Shown: positions 38,426 to 47,111 of the stretch, one piece after another
Numbering within the stretch: the stretch's first letter is position 1
How the letters are laid out: the number at the start of each line of letters is the position of its first letter
The notes under the pieces: model-generated
Databases searched by the model: none
Told to the model about the DNA's origin: nothing
The model's input: only the letters and a program-made list of their open reading frames with translations
Assembly (NCBI GenBank): GCA_947501635.1
Contig: CANMWT010000015.1
Span: 1-59,229, forward strand
From: an uncultured Roseobacter sp.
Lineage (GTDB): Bacteria; Pseudomonadota; Alphaproteobacteria; Rhodobacterales; Rhodobacteraceae
DNA length: 59,229 nucleotides
Direction of reading: 5' to 3'
Program-made: the position numbers and the translations under genes

Positions 38426-38455
38426 GGCGGACAGGAAACTGTCCGCCCTTATTTT
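38426..38455 (+). terminator. plus-strand rho-independent terminator with no gene upstream
   Basis: Perfect 9-bp stem (GGCGGACAG/CTGTCCGCC) with GAAA loop followed by CTTATTTTTT. No plus-strand protein gene lies in the preceding 1.3 kb, so it may end a small RNA or the hairpin-array transcript. It lies just past the 3' end of the minus-strand DUF3800 gene but faces the other way. Confidence 0.7.
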
Positions 38456-39199
38456 TTACAAAAGAACAATGCCTTGAGGGTGTGATATGCTCGCCTTCAA
38501 ATTGAGAATAGGTGTTAGTCGATCAAAATATGCGACCGCATTCTTTCGTCGAATGTAACTGTTCGGTTTTAGTTTCTGATGCAGAAAGTAGGAAACAACG
38601 TCACAAGATTGAATAGGCAATGAATCCTAAGAATCCCGTTCGGACGGATCTTCTACAATTCGAAGTATGGGTATGTTTCGGTAACCACCCCCAAACTTAT
38701 TTGGAATAGGGTTGTACACAGACATTTTCCTCATCAAACTCGTGAGTTTCTTTCCCGCTGTCGCATCTGTGAAAACAATTCCAAAAGACCGTTTGTACCC
38801 TCCAGGAAAATTACCATGGGTTAGGGTATTTTCGAACCTTTGAAACAGTGTGCGCCATGCTGAGCCAAAAACGTCAAAATCTGAGGGCTTGTCTCGTTTA
38901 TCAACAACAACGTTGGTAACGGATATTGAATTGAGCTTTGCGAGTTCGTCCAAATGGTTTCTGAGAATAGCCAGTCGGCTATGTTTGGGAATTCCGAATT
39001 CATCTTTTCGAATAATCTCTGCGGAGTGAATTTCGGCACGTATCGGCAAGTTGTAAACAGACTTCATGGTTCGCCGAAATGTTACCAACGTGTCAATAAG
39101 CTGGTGCCATTCGCTCTCATGAACCACTAAACCAGACAAACAGAAGTAGTCGGTTTGCGTTGTATTATTTCCCGGATCGCCACTCTCATCTACATACAT
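38456..39199 (-). pseudogene. DUF3800 protein gene interrupted by one amber codon
   Basis: From ATG 39199 the frame gives the DUF3800 start MYVDESGDPG and runs 190 residues to a TAG at 38627-38629. The same frame then continues for 56 sensible codons (SLPIQSCDVVSYFLHQ, PNSYIRRKNAVAYF, HPQGIVLL) to TAA at 38456-38458. The joined length of about 247 residues is normal for DUF3800, whose C-terminal half includes IQ-x-(A/C)D-xx-(A/S)Y. A point mutation or sequencing error explains the TAG. DUF3800 proteins are RNase H-like and frequent in mobile and defence DNA. Base composition is AT-richer than neighbours. Confidence 0.85.
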
Positions 39200-39546
39200 G
39201 AGGTACACTAGAAATCTTCCCCGGCAACGAATTTACCCGCGAGGCTGATCTATACTTAGGTTGCCGTCAACCCGGAAGAAAAAACTAGCTCGTTCTTAGT
39301 GGGCAGCGCGACGCCCGCGGCCGGTCGCCGCCCCTGCTTCTTGTGCAGGTGGGTGAGGGATTGTGTGGGGGTTTGATCGTTTGAGCTTTAAGCGCGGCGC
39401 TTGAGCGATTGGCGGCACGTTAAGTGCGCGGAAAATGAACGCGAGGGGGATCAGCGCCCCAACTGAACCGGGTGCCGGTCGGCAGCTTTTTCTTTGAAAA
39501 GGCGCCTTTTCCGCACTGGCCTTTTCAGCGCGAAAAATGGTCGGGT
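39200..39546. other. 347-bp intergenic stretch with palindromes
   Basis: No gene seen. GAAAAGGCGCCTTTTC at 39496-39511 is a perfect 16-bp palindrome, 35 bp beyond the lepA stop. With the flanking GAAAAGG/CCTTTTC elements it could act as the lepA terminator on the minus strand, but there is no long T-run. CTGCTTCTTGTGCAG near 39335 is a weak hairpin. Confidence 0.55.
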
Positions 39547-41346
39547 TTACCCGTCCATTTTAAGAGCGCTGATAAAAGCTTCCTGCGGGATATCCACTTT
39601 CCCGAACTGCCGCATCTTCTTCTTCCCCGCCTTCTGCTTGTCCAGCAGTTTGCGTTTCCGGGTGGCATCCCCCCCATAACATTTGGCGGTGACGTCCTTG
39701 CGCATCGCGCTCAAGGTCTCGCGCGCTATGACCTTGCCTCCGATCGCGGCTTGAATCGGGATTTTGAACATGTGGCGGGGGATCAGGTCTTTGAGCTTTT
39801 CGACCATGGCGCGGCCGCGCATTTCGGCGCGGTCGCGGTGGACCATGGTGCTGAGCGCGTCGACGGGTTCGTCGTTCACGAGGATCGACATTTTGACCAG
39901 ACTGTCCTGACGGTATCCGATCATCTGGTAGTCAAAGCTGGCGTAGCCCTTGGTGACGCTCTTGAGCCGGTCGTAGAAATCGAAGACCACTTCGTTGAGC
40001 GGCAGGTCATAGACGACCATCGCGCGGGAGCCCGCGTAGGTGAGGTCAAGCTGGATGCCGCGCCGGTCCTGACAAAGCTTGAGCACATCGCCCAGATAGT
40101 CGTCGGGCACAAGGATCGTCGCCTTGATCCGCGGCTCTTCCATATGGTCAACAAGCGTCAGATCGGGCATATCGGCGGGGTTGTGCAGTTCGGTCATCGT
40201 ACCGTCCTTCATATGGACGTGGTAGATGACCGAAGGCGCCGTGGTTATCAGCTCGATATTGTATTCCCGTTCGATCCGGTCGCGGATCACTTCAAGGTGC
40301 AGCAGGCCCAGAAAGCCGCAGCGGAAGCCAAAGCCAAGCGCGGCCGACGTCTCCATCTCGTAGGAGAAGCTGGCATCGTTGAGGGCGAGTTTCTCGATCG
40401 CGTCGCGCAGGTCCTCGAATTCGGCGGAGTCCACGGGGAAAAGACCGCAGAAGACCACGGGTTGCGCCGGCTTGAAACCCGGCAGCGCATCTTCGGTGCC
40501 TTTCTTTTCGTGGGTGATCGTGTCGCCCACGCGGGTGTCACGCACCTGCTTGATCGAAGCAGTCAGAAAGCCGATTTCACCCGGGCCAAGGGCGTCGATC
40601 GTTGTCATCTCGGGACGGAAGACGCCGATGCGGTCCACGTGGTGGGTAGAGTTGTTGGACAGCATGCGGATGCGGTCACCCTTTTTAAGCTGACCGTCCA
40701 TGATGCGGACAAGCACGATAACGCCAAGATAGCTGTCGTACCAGCTGTCCACCAGCATCGCTTTCAGTGGCGCGTCAGGGTTACCCTTGGGCGCCGGGAG
40801 TTTCTCCACAATGGCTTCGAGCGTTTCGGTAATACCCTGCCCCGTCTTGGCCGAGACCTGAATGGCTTCGGTCGCGTCGATCCCGATGACATCCTCGATT
40901 TGTTCGGCCACGCGGTCGCAGTCCGACGCGGGCAGGTCGATCTTGTTCAGGACGGGGACGATCTCGTGATCGGCCTCAATCGCGTGATAGACATTGGCCA
41001 GCGTCTGCGCCTCAACACCCTGGGTGCTGTCCACCACCAGCAGAGAGCCTTCGACCGCGCGCATCGAGCGGGAGACTTCGTAGGCAAAGTCGACATGACC
41101 CGGCGTGTCGATGAGGTTCAGGACATAGTCTTCGCCGTTAAGCGCGGTGTAGTTGATGCGCACGGTCTGCGCCTTGATGGTGATGCCGCGTTCGCGTTCG
41201 ATGTCCATACTATCGAGCATCTGCTCTTTCATATCACGGTCGGCCACGGTGTTGGTGGACTGGATGAGCCGGTCGGCCAGCGTGGATTTCCCGTGGTCGA
41301 TATGCGCCACGATGGAGAAATTGCGGATATGTGAAAGCGGTGTCAT
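39547..41346 (-). CDS. lepA: elongation factor 4 (back-translocating GTPase LepA)
   Basis: 599 residues. P-loop AHIDHGKST (14-22), DTPGHVDF (G3), NKIDLP (G4); the EF-G-like domains and the LepA-specific C-terminus ([30 protein letters not shown]) are complete. It binds ribosomes and acts on stalled or mis-translocated complexes at the membrane and in the cytosol. Monocistronic here. Confidence 0.97.
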   Translation of the reverse strand: MTPLSHIRNFSIVAHIDHGKSTLADRLIQSTNTVADRDMKEQMLDSMDIERERGITIKAQTVRINYTALNGEDYVLNLIDTPGHVDFAYEVSRSMRAVEGSLLVVDSTQGVEAQTLANVYHAIEADHEIVPVLNKIDLPASDCDRVAEQIEDVIGIDATEAIQVSAKTGQGITETLEAIVEKLPAPKGNPDAPLKAMLVDSWYDSYLGVIVLVRIMDGQLKKGDRIRMLSNNSTHHVDRIGVFRPEMTTIDALGPGEIGFLTASIKQVRDTRVGDTITHEKKGTEDALPGFKPAQPVVFCGLFPVDSAEFEDLRDAIEKLALNDASFSYEMETSAALGFGFRCGFLGLLHLEVIRDRIEREYNIELITTAPSVIYHVHMKDGTMTELHNPADMPDLTLVDHMEEPRIKATILVPDDYLGDVLKLCQDRRGIQLDLTYAGSRAMVVYDLPLNEVVFDFYDRLKSVTKGYASFDYQMIGYRQDSLVKMSILVNDEPVDALSTMVHRDRAEMRGRAMVEKLKDLIPRHMFKIPIQAAIGGKVIARETLSAMRKDVTAKCYGGDATRKRKLLDKQKAGKKKMRQFGKVDIPQEAFISALKMDG

Positions 41347-41593
41347 GAAGATGGGATATGGTGTGGTTTTGTGGGGCGGTCAAGGTCGCAGATTGCGCGT
41401 CGGCGCGGTTGGTCTGCCAAAGGGGCGCGACAGGCGGGCGCATCAGTGTCGGCCCTGCGCGGGCTGTGGTTTGCAGGCAATTGTGCAACATTGATCGCGC
41501 GATGGTTGCGCAGGCACTTTAATGCAAAACTTTCAGCGGTATAGTGCAGCATAACGCCAGAAAAACGGCGAAGTTTTGAGAGGCAGGACAATC

Positions 41594-42694
41594 ATGAAAT
41601 CAATTACCAAGTTGCATATCACAACCGCCGCAGTGCTCACGCTGTCGGTGCCTACTCTAACGCTGGCCGATCCGACATTCGATTTTTACGGACAGTTGAA
41701 CTTTGGTCTCTTCTCGGTCGACGACGGCACAGAAAGCGAGACCTACGTCACCGACAACGACAACTCCAATACGCGTGTCGGTGCCATCTACTCGAATGAG
41801 TTGGGCAACGGCGGGACGGTCAAAGGGCACTTCGAAACAGCGCTTGGCATTGACGGGTCTGCTGCAGCCACCATGGACGACAACGATTCAGACATTGACC
41901 TGAACCGCACCGAGCTGCGCAAACTGGAGCTGGTGTATGCCTCGCCCGACTATGGCACCTTCTACGCCGGCCAGGGCAGTATGTCGAATGACGGCATTGC
42001 CGAAGCGGACTTCTCGGGCACGACGGTGGTTGCCTATTCTTCGGTATCGGATCTTGCGGGCAGCTTTGCTTTCCGCTCCGATGGCGGCGCATTGTCGGGC
42101 ACGACCATCAGTGATGCGTTCAAATCCTATGACGGCGCGCGGCGTGCGCGGCTGCGCTATGACACGGCCAGCTACAACGGTTTTACCGGTAGCGTCTCTT
42201 GGGGCAAGGAACTGCTGGTGGTTCCTGACAAGCGCGAATTCACGGATGTTGCGTTGAAATATGCCAACGAATACAGCAACTACAAGGTCGACGGGCGTAT
42301 CGGTTACCAGTGGATTGACGAAACCGAGGGTGGCACGGACGAAGAAGTGGTCTCAGGCTCCATCGCCGTGCTGCACAAGCCCACTGGCGTGAACCTGGCC
42401 TTCGCTTCGGGTGCGGCGGATGAAGCGGATTCAAGCTATTACTACGCCAAGGTTGGCTATATCCAGAACTGGTGGTCTGCGGGCAGCACGGCGCTGTCCC
42501 TGGACATCTTTGACGGGTCGGACTTCGACATCGACGGTTCGGACAGCCAGAGCATCTCGATTTCCGCAGTCCAGCGTGTAGACGCCTACAACCTTGAAGT
42601 TTATGCGAGCTACCGCGCCTATGAGTTCGATGCGTCGGGCACGGACTACGAGGACATTGACCTGTTTGTCGTCGGTGCGCGCTGGAAATTCTGA
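41594..42694 (+). CDS. outer-membrane porin
   Basis: 366 residues. Signal peptide MKSITKLHITTAAVLTLSVP with likely cut after A25 (TLA-DPTF), followed by alternating amphipathic strands typical of a 16-strand Gram-negative porin and ending in the aromatic FVVGARWKF, required for outer-membrane assembly. ATG 41594 was chosen for the signal peptide and GAGGCAGGA upstream. Acidic, serine/glycine-rich loops are common in marine porins. Confidence 0.9.
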   Translation: MKSITKLHITTAAVLTLSVPTLTLADPTFDFYGQLNFGLFSVDDGTESETYVTDNDNSNTRVGAIYSNELGNGGTVKGHFETALGIDGSAAATMDDNDSDIDLNRTELRKLELVYASPDYGTFYAGQGSMSNDGIAEADFSGTTVVAYSSVSDLAGSFAFRSDGGALSGTTISDAFKSYDGARRARLRYDTASYNGFTGSVSWGKELLVVPDKREFTDVALKYANEYSNYKVDGRIGYQWIDETEGGTDEEVVSGSIAVLHKPTGVNLAFASGAADEADSSYYYAKVGYIQNWWSAGSTALSLDIFDGSDFDIDGSDSQSISISAVQRVDAYNLEVYASYRAYEFDASGTDYEDIDLFVVGARWKF

Positions 42695-42756
42695 AACGGG
42701 TTCGGACGCCACATCTATGAATTGAACCGCGGGGCGGGATCGGCCATAGTTCTGCT

Positions 42757-43197
42757 ATGACTGCCCACCCCTTCAAACTTGCCCGTCTTGTCGGCTGTCC
42801 GCGTGCGTGCGGGCGTGCGATGCAGGCTGCGGCGGCAGCTTTTGCGATGCTGGCACTGTCGGCCTGCGGCTCCGGAGGGTCTGCGCCTGCGGCCCGGACA
42901 GCGTCACCGGTGGCACCGGTTGAGCTGGCATCGGTCCCGCGATTTGCCCAAGGCCCCGTGGGCACGGCCTGCACCATCCACAATCGCAAGAGAGCCAATG
43001 CGCAACGCTGCGGCTGCATTCAGGCCGCGGCCGATCTGACGCTGTCGCAAAGCCAGCAACAGCGGGCAGTGCGCTTTTTCGCCGAGCCCGAGCTGTTGCA
43101 ACAGATGAAGCTGTCAGACACACCCGCCAACGAGAGGTTCTGGGATGCATGGGCACAGTTTGCAGAAACAGCAGAGTTGATGTGCAGGGACGTTTGA
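42757..43197 (+). CDS. hypothetical lipoprotein
   Basis: Up to 146 residues; not recognised. A hydrophobic stretch ends in LSACGSGG, a lipobox with the lipidated Cys, so it is probably an envelope lipoprotein. The true start may be ATG 42820, which would give an ordinary-length signal peptide; neither start has a strong ribosome site. The mature part contains four further cysteines (TACTIHN, RCGCIQ, MCRDV) that may form disulfides. Downstream of the porin gene, convergent with a GNAT gene. Confidence 0.65.
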   Translation: MTAHPFKLARLVGCPRACGRAMQAAAAAFAMLALSACGSGGSAPAARTASPVAPVELASVPRFAQGPVGTACTIHNRKRANAQRCGCIQAAADLTLSQSQQQRAVRFFAEPELLQQMKLSDTPANERFWDAWAQFAETAELMCRDV

Positions 43198-43227
43198 CGA
43201 CCCGTCAAGCCGCGTCATTCAGAACGC

Positions 43228-43815
43228 TCAGAGGGTTCGGACCCAGAATTGCAGCCTTTTCCACGTTTCGTCGACGTCGCCAATATCTTTCCAGCTGAAC
43301 CGTGCAACGACATCTTCAAGTGGCGCATAGCCGCGGGCGCGCCAGAACCCATCGAGGGGGCGGCAGGTCGTGGGGCGTTGCGGGTGGTTCTGGGGGCGCA
43401 CAACCGCACAGAAAGCAGACAGGCTAAGGCCTTGAGCGCGCGCGGCGGCCTCTCTGAGGTCGAAATAGCGGTGCCCGATACCCTGCCCGCGGTATTGCGG
43501 CAAAAGCAGGCTTTCGGCGCAATAGAAGACACGGTCGGTGTCGATCTCGGTCCGGGCGAAAGCGGCGGCAAATTCATTGTCGTGGGCTTTGAGTGGAATG
43601 CCTGTGGAGGCCCCGACCAACCGGCCCCCGTCAAAGGTGCCGATCACGACGGCCTCCTTGGTGGTCAAATAGGGGGCAAGGTAGCGTTCCTCATAGGCGC
43701 GATCGCCTTCATAAAGATACGGCCAGTCCCGAAAGACGGTAATGCGCAACGCCGCCAGTTCCCCAATCACGTCGGTAAGCGCGTTCTCCGTCAGGACCCG
43801 AGTTTCAACCGCCAT
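43228..43815 (-). CDS. GNAT-family N-acetyltransferase
   Basis: 195 residues. The acetyl-CoA loop is LLPQYRGQGIGHRYFDLREAAA (Q/RxxGxG), followed by the usual C-terminal strands (LDGFWRARGYAP). Its start overlaps the end of the preceding NTF2-like gene by 11 nt, so the two are translated together. Substrate unknown. Confidence 0.83.
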   Translation of the reverse strand: MAVETRVLTENALTDVIGELAALRITVFRDWPYLYEGDRAYEERYLAPYLTTKEAVVIGTFDGGRLVGASTGIPLKAHDNEFAAAFARTEIDTDRVFYCAESLLLPQYRGQGIGHRYFDLREAAARAQGLSLSAFCAVVRPQNHPQRPTTCRPLDGFWRARGYAPLEDVVARFSWKDIGDVDETWKRLQFWVRTL

Positions 43816-44212
43816 TGCCGCCGCTGACCTGTGCGATCCAGTCCGACAGGTTATAGCGCGTGGTCACGCGGCTGATCTTCCCGTCGGTAATGTCAAAAAA
43901 GGATCCGGCGGGCAGAACATAGGTTTGGCCCGTCGCTATCGGCAGCCCGTCGTCTGTGGCCTTGTAAGTACCGTTAACTGTGAATTCTGCGGCCGCCCTG
44001 CCCTGCCCGGCAGCTTCGAAAAGCACAAGATCGGTCAGGGTTTCATCGTAGCAACGGTTCATATGCTTGCAGAAGGCCTCGAACGCGTCTTTGCCGTAAC
44101 GCACCCCGCCTTCGTTCACGTGATGGGCCACGTCGGGTGTCAGGCAGTCCAGCATGCCCGAGACATCTTTGGCATTAAACGCCGCAAAGTAGCGTTGCAG
44201 TATTGCGCTCAT
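43805..44212 (-). CDS. NTF2-like / SnoaL-type small protein
   Basis: 135 residues. ILQRYFAAFNAKDVSGMLDCLTPDVAHHVNEGG is the usual NTF2-like N-terminal helix and first pocket region, and DGLPIATGQTYVLPAGSFFDITDGKISRVTTRYN the C-terminal strands. The cone-shaped fold binds or isomerises small hydrophobic ligands, or serves as a subunit in a larger complex. ATG 44212 (MSAILQ) fits the family start. Coupled to the GNAT gene. Confidence 0.78.
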   Translation of the reverse strand: MSAILQRYFAAFNAKDVSGMLDCLTPDVAHHVNEGGVRYGKDAFEAFCKHMNRCYDETLTDLVLFEAAGQGRAAAEFTVNGTYKATDDGLPIATGQTYVLPAGSFFDITDGKISRVTTRYNLSDWIAQVSGGNGG

Positions 44213-44234
44213 TTCTGGTCTTTCGCAACGACTG

Positions 44235-44549
44235 TCAGAGATTGTCTTCGACATCGGTGACGTCGATGCCTAATTGCTCCATGCCGCTTTCAAGATGTTC
44301 GGCAAGGCCAGGGATGCCCGAGAGGTAGTTTTCGGTAGGTGCCGTTGCTTCGCGCCGGGCTTCGGATTTCGCGTATTCCAGTTCATCGGCGGAAAAACTG
44401 TCACGGCCGATCCACATCAGCGCCACGAGGCTGACCTTTTCGTCGGTATTCAACCCCGAGATATAGTCAGACAGATGTGGACTGTCGGGCCCGTATTCCC
44501 GTGTCAGAAGGATCACGCGTGCGATTTTCCGTGTGCTAATTTCCAGCAT
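44235..44549 (-). CDS. DUF3775 family protein
   Basis: 104 residues, acidic and mostly helical. MLEISTRKIARVILLTREYG is the expected N-terminus, followed by LVALMWIGRDSFSADELEYAKSEA. No catalytic motif known. Start at ATG 44549 rather than an upstream extension that overlaps the arsR promoter. It lies 22 nt upstream of the NTF2-like gene, likely in one transcript. Confidence 0.72.
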   Translation of the reverse strand: MLEISTRKIARVILLTREYGPDSPHLSDYISGLNTDEKVSLVALMWIGRDSFSADELEYAKSEARREATAPTENYLSGIPGLAEHLESGMEQLGIDVTDVEDNL

Positions 44550-44655
44550 GTTGTCCCCAATTCTGGCTGCACACAGATTGAGACCTCTGCCGCGCGGGTG
44601 CAAGAAGAATCCTGTACACCAAAACACTGTAACGCGGGGTTAAGCAGTTTGGGCT

Positions 44656-44683
44656 TGTATATAACCACAATTCTAGTTATATA
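44656..44683 (+). promoter_or_regulatory. arsR promoter with overlapping ArsR operator
   Basis: An 8-bp inverted repeat TATATAAC (44658-44665) and GTTATATA (44676-44683), 10 bp apart, is a classic ArsR-type operator. It overlaps a promoter with -35 TTGTAT (44656-44661) and -10 TATATA (44678-44683) at 16-bp spacing. The predicted start of transcription is at or within a base of the ATG at 44690, so the mRNA may be leaderless. Confidence 0.65.
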
Positions 44684-44689
44684 GTTCTT

Positions 44690-45007
44690 ATGACCGAAAA
44701 TAGAACCGTTGCACGCGCACTTGCCGCTTTGGGCCACGAAGCCCGTCTGGATATATTCCGCCTCCTTGTAAAAGCTGGGCATCAGGGGATGACCGTGGGG
44801 CATATATCTCAGCATCTGGGGCTTGCGGCCTCTACGCTGGCGCATCACCTGCGCATGTTGGTGGATGCCGGGCTGGTGGCGCAAGCGAAACAGGGCCGCG
44901 AAGTCGTCAATACGGTCAACTTCGATGAAATGAACCACATCATCACGTTTCTGACAGACCAGTGCTGTACTGGTGTGACCCTTATCACAGACGAAGACGC
45001 AGCCTAG
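44690..45007 (+). CDS. ArsR-family transcriptional repressor
   Basis: 105 residues, winged helix. The recognition helix region is TVGHISQHLGLAASTLAHHLRMLVDAGLV. The C-terminus has a vicinal cysteine pair, C92-C93, in FLTDQCCTGV, close to the arrangement (C95-C96) known for the As(III)-sensing ArsR of Acidithiobacillus ferrooxidans. This suggests a trivalent arsenic or similar thiol-binding metal signal. It likely autoregulates through the operator just upstream and controls the permease 27 nt downstream. No ribosome site is evident, in keeping with a leaderless transcript. Confidence 0.87.
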   Translation: MTENRTVARALAALGHEARLDIFRLLVKAGHQGMTVGHISQHLGLAASTLAHHLRMLVDAGLVAQAKQGREVVNTVNFDEMNHIITFLTDQCCTGVTLITDEDAA

Positions 45008-45034
45008 CCGCGCCTTAGACAGGAGGCCAGACAT

Positions 45035-46078
45035 ATGGCTGATATCTCTTCCGCACCGCGCCCCGGTTTCATGCATGTGCTTTGGCACAAACACCGGGTC
45101 TGGCTGGCAACCTTGGCCGTTTTGGCAATTACAGCGGCGGCTTCCCCTCAACAAGCTGTTGAGAGTGTCGCGTTTGTCACTGCCGCGATCTGGCACACGG
45201 CCCCTTTTCTAGTGCTGTCGGTCGCAGTAGCGGCGTGGGCCGCGGCAACAGGAGCGGATAATCTGATTGCCAAGGCTTTTGTCGGGTCGCCCGTTGTCAT
45301 CATTACGCTGGCGGCACTTGCGGGCGGATTGTCGCCCTTTTGCTCTTGCGGAGTGATCCCGTTGATTGCGGCCTTGCTGGCGATGGGGGTGCCGCTGTCC
45401 GCGGTTATGGCATTTTGGCTGGCGTCGCCAGTCATGGACCCGTCCATGTTTTTGCTGACAGCGGGCGTACTTGATCTTCAATTCGCCGTGGCCAAGACGC
45501 TGACAGCCATCGGATTGGGAATGGCGGGCGGCTACATCGTGCATCTTCTGGCGCGCACCCATGCGCTGGATGCGCCTCTGCGCGAGGGCATTGGCAATGG
45601 CGGCTGTGGCGGTGCCAAGCTGCGTGCGCCCAAGCCGGTCCTATGGCGATTCTGGACCGATCCGGAGCGTCTGTCCAAGTTCTTTGGCGAGGCACTGAAG
45701 ACGACTCATTTTCTCGCCAAATGGCTAATCTTTGCCTTTCTGCTGGAGAGCCTGATGCTGGCCTATGTACCGGCAGAGACGGTGACCCGGCTCTTGGGCG
45801 GCGAGGGTCTGGGCCCCATAGCGGTGGCGACGCTGGTAGGGGTGCCGGCCTATCTGAACGGCTATGCCGCCCTGCCTTTGGTCGGAGGGCTGATCGATCA
45901 GGGCATGGCGCATGGTGCCGGTCTGGCCTTTTTGGTCGCGGGCGGCGTGACGTCACTGCCGGCGGCGATTGCGGTCTGGGCGCTGGTGCGACCGCATGTC
46001 TTTGCGCTTTACATCGCCATCTCGCTTGGGGGCGCTTTTCTGGCGGGGCTGCTATTCCAACTTTGGGTCACGCTTTGA
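45035..46078 (+). CDS. COG0701-type permease (ArsP-like candidate)
   Basis: 347 residues, about eight to ten membrane segments. It carries the family motif GGLSPFCSCGVIPLIAALLAMGVPL with two conserved cysteines, and in the second half GVPAYLNGYAALPLVGGLID. Relatives include ArsP, which exports trivalent organoarsenicals. AGGAGG precedes ATG 45035. The upstream ArsR-type repressor with a Cys pair supports export of arsenic compounds or a soft metal, though no arsenate reductase is in the operon. Substrate inferred. Confidence 0.85.
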   Translation: MADISSAPRPGFMHVLWHKHRVWLATLAVLAITAAASPQQAVESVAFVTAAIWHTAPFLVLSVAVAAWAAATGADNLIAKAFVGSPVVIITLAALAGGLSPFCSCGVIPLIAALLAMGVPLSAVMAFWLASPVMDPSMFLLTAGVLDLQFAVAKTLTAIGLGMAGGYIVHLLARTHALDAPLREGIGNGGCGGAKLRAPKPVLWRFWTDPERLSKFFGEALKTTHFLAKWLIFAFLLESLMLAYVPAETVTRLLGGEGLGPIAVATLVGVPAYLNGYAALPLVGGLIDQGMAHGAGLAFLVAGGVTSLPAAIAVWALVRPHVFALYIAISLGGAFLAGLLFQLWVTL

Positions 46079-46091
46079 TAACGGCGCACAC

Positions 46092-46553
46092 TTAGATCAT
46101 TTCAGTGGGCGGACCGAAACGTTCAATCAACCGCTCTTTGATCTGATCGCGCGCCTGGCGGTAGCTGGCCAGTTTCGCGTCGCGGTTTTCGCCCAGCCCT
46201 GTCGGGTCGAGGATTGGCCAGTACTCCACTTCAAGACTGTAGTAGCGGGTTAGTTCCAACGCGCGCCGCTGGCTCGCGGGGCTGAGCGCGATGACCAGAT
46301 CGAACGAGCCCAGATCGTCGCCCCAATTTTCCATTTCGTCGAAACTGCGCGACCGGTGCCGCGATAGTTCCACATCCAGTTCCTGACAAACGGCGATGGA
46401 AAAGCCATCGATTTCCATGTCGTTCGTGACACCGACGGACTGCACGTAAGTACCCGTGCCGTAGAGCTTTTTCATCATGCCTTCGGCCATGGGCGAGCGC
46501 ACAGCATTGTGGTCACAACAAAACAGGACCGACTGTGGCATGCCGTTTTCCAT
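46092..46553 (-). CDS. low-molecular-weight protein tyrosine phosphatase-like protein
   Basis: 153 residues. The P-loop C13-DHNAV-R19-S (FCCDHNAVRSPMAEG) has the CX5R(S/T) pattern, with ILDPTGLG near the C-terminus holding the general-acid Asp. LMW-PTP and thioredoxin-type arsenate reductases share this fold. The position after UPF0262 and hisD is a conserved Rhodobacterales order, so a phosphatase is preferred over ArsC despite the nearby ArsR gene. Adjacent to UPF0262, with no gap. Confidence 0.82.
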   Translation of the reverse strand: MENGMPQSVLFCCDHNAVRSPMAEGMMKKLYGTGTYVQSVGVTNDMEIDGFSIAVCQELDVELSRHRSRSFDEMENWGDDLGSFDLVIALSPASQRRALELTRYYSLEVEYWPILDPTGLGENRDAKLASYRQARDQIKERLIERFGPPTEMI

Positions 46554-47033
46554 TTATCCGCCGAAGTGAAGGACGCAGATCAGAGTGAAAAGGCGGCGGG
46601 CGGTGTCGGTGTCGATCTCGGCCTTGCCCTCGAGACGTTCTTGCAGCACGCGGCTGCCCTCGTTGTGGATACCGCGCCGCGCCATGTCTATCGTTTCAAT
46701 CTGGCTGGGGGGCAGCTTTTTCACCGCATCGAAATAACTTTCGCAGATCTGGAAATAGTCTTTGACCACCTGGCGGAACGGTCCAAGGCCAAGGTGGAAC
46801 TCGGCGGCTTTTTCCGCACTTTCCGTTTCAACATCAAAGACCAGACGTTTCTCGCGGATTGCCAGTTTGAGGTGATACGGTCCTTCGGGTACAGGACGGT
46901 CTTCGCGCGCGGGCAGCACGAATGTGTTGTCCTCGAGCAGATCAAAGACGGCCACTTTGCGTTCCTGTTCGATTTCCGGCGTGGGCGGCGGTAAGGCGCT
47001 GTCATCGAGGGCGATATGCGTAATACGGGTCAT
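46554..47033 (-). CDS. UPF0262 family protein
   Basis: 159 residues, conserved in alphaproteobacteria with unknown function. ITHIALDDSALPPPTPEIEQERKVAVFDLLEDN and GPFRQVVKDYFQICESYFDAVKKL, with MARRGIHNEGS, are typical. It is located between hisD and the phosphatase gene, with which it abuts directly (stop and ATG adjacent). Confidence 0.88.
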   Translation of the reverse strand: MTRITHIALDDSALPPPTPEIEQERKVAVFDLLEDNTFVLPAREDRPVPEGPYHLKLAIREKRLVFDVETESAEKAAEFHLGLGPFRQVVKDYFQICESYFDAVKKLPPSQIETIDMARRGIHNEGSRVLQERLEGKAEIDTDTARRLFTLICVLHFGG

Positions 47034-47111
47034 AGCGGGGATTCTTGATAAATGAGTTCGACGGACCCTGCTTAACGTGGAAGGGGCGCGCGGGGCAACC
47101 TCGGGCCCGCG

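Noticed and set aside
38456-38629. Frameshift in DUF3800
   Set aside because: The frame is continuous through the TAG; only a stop codon interrupts it.
39472-41334. A 620-codon open frame antisense to lepA
   Set aside because: Composition is typical of an antisense shadow, and lepA on the other strand is certain.
46092-46553. ArsC-type arsenate reductase belonging to the ArsR/permease pair
   Set aside because: It is on the opposite strand and abuts UPF0262 in the conserved hisD block, so a phosphatase role is more likely.
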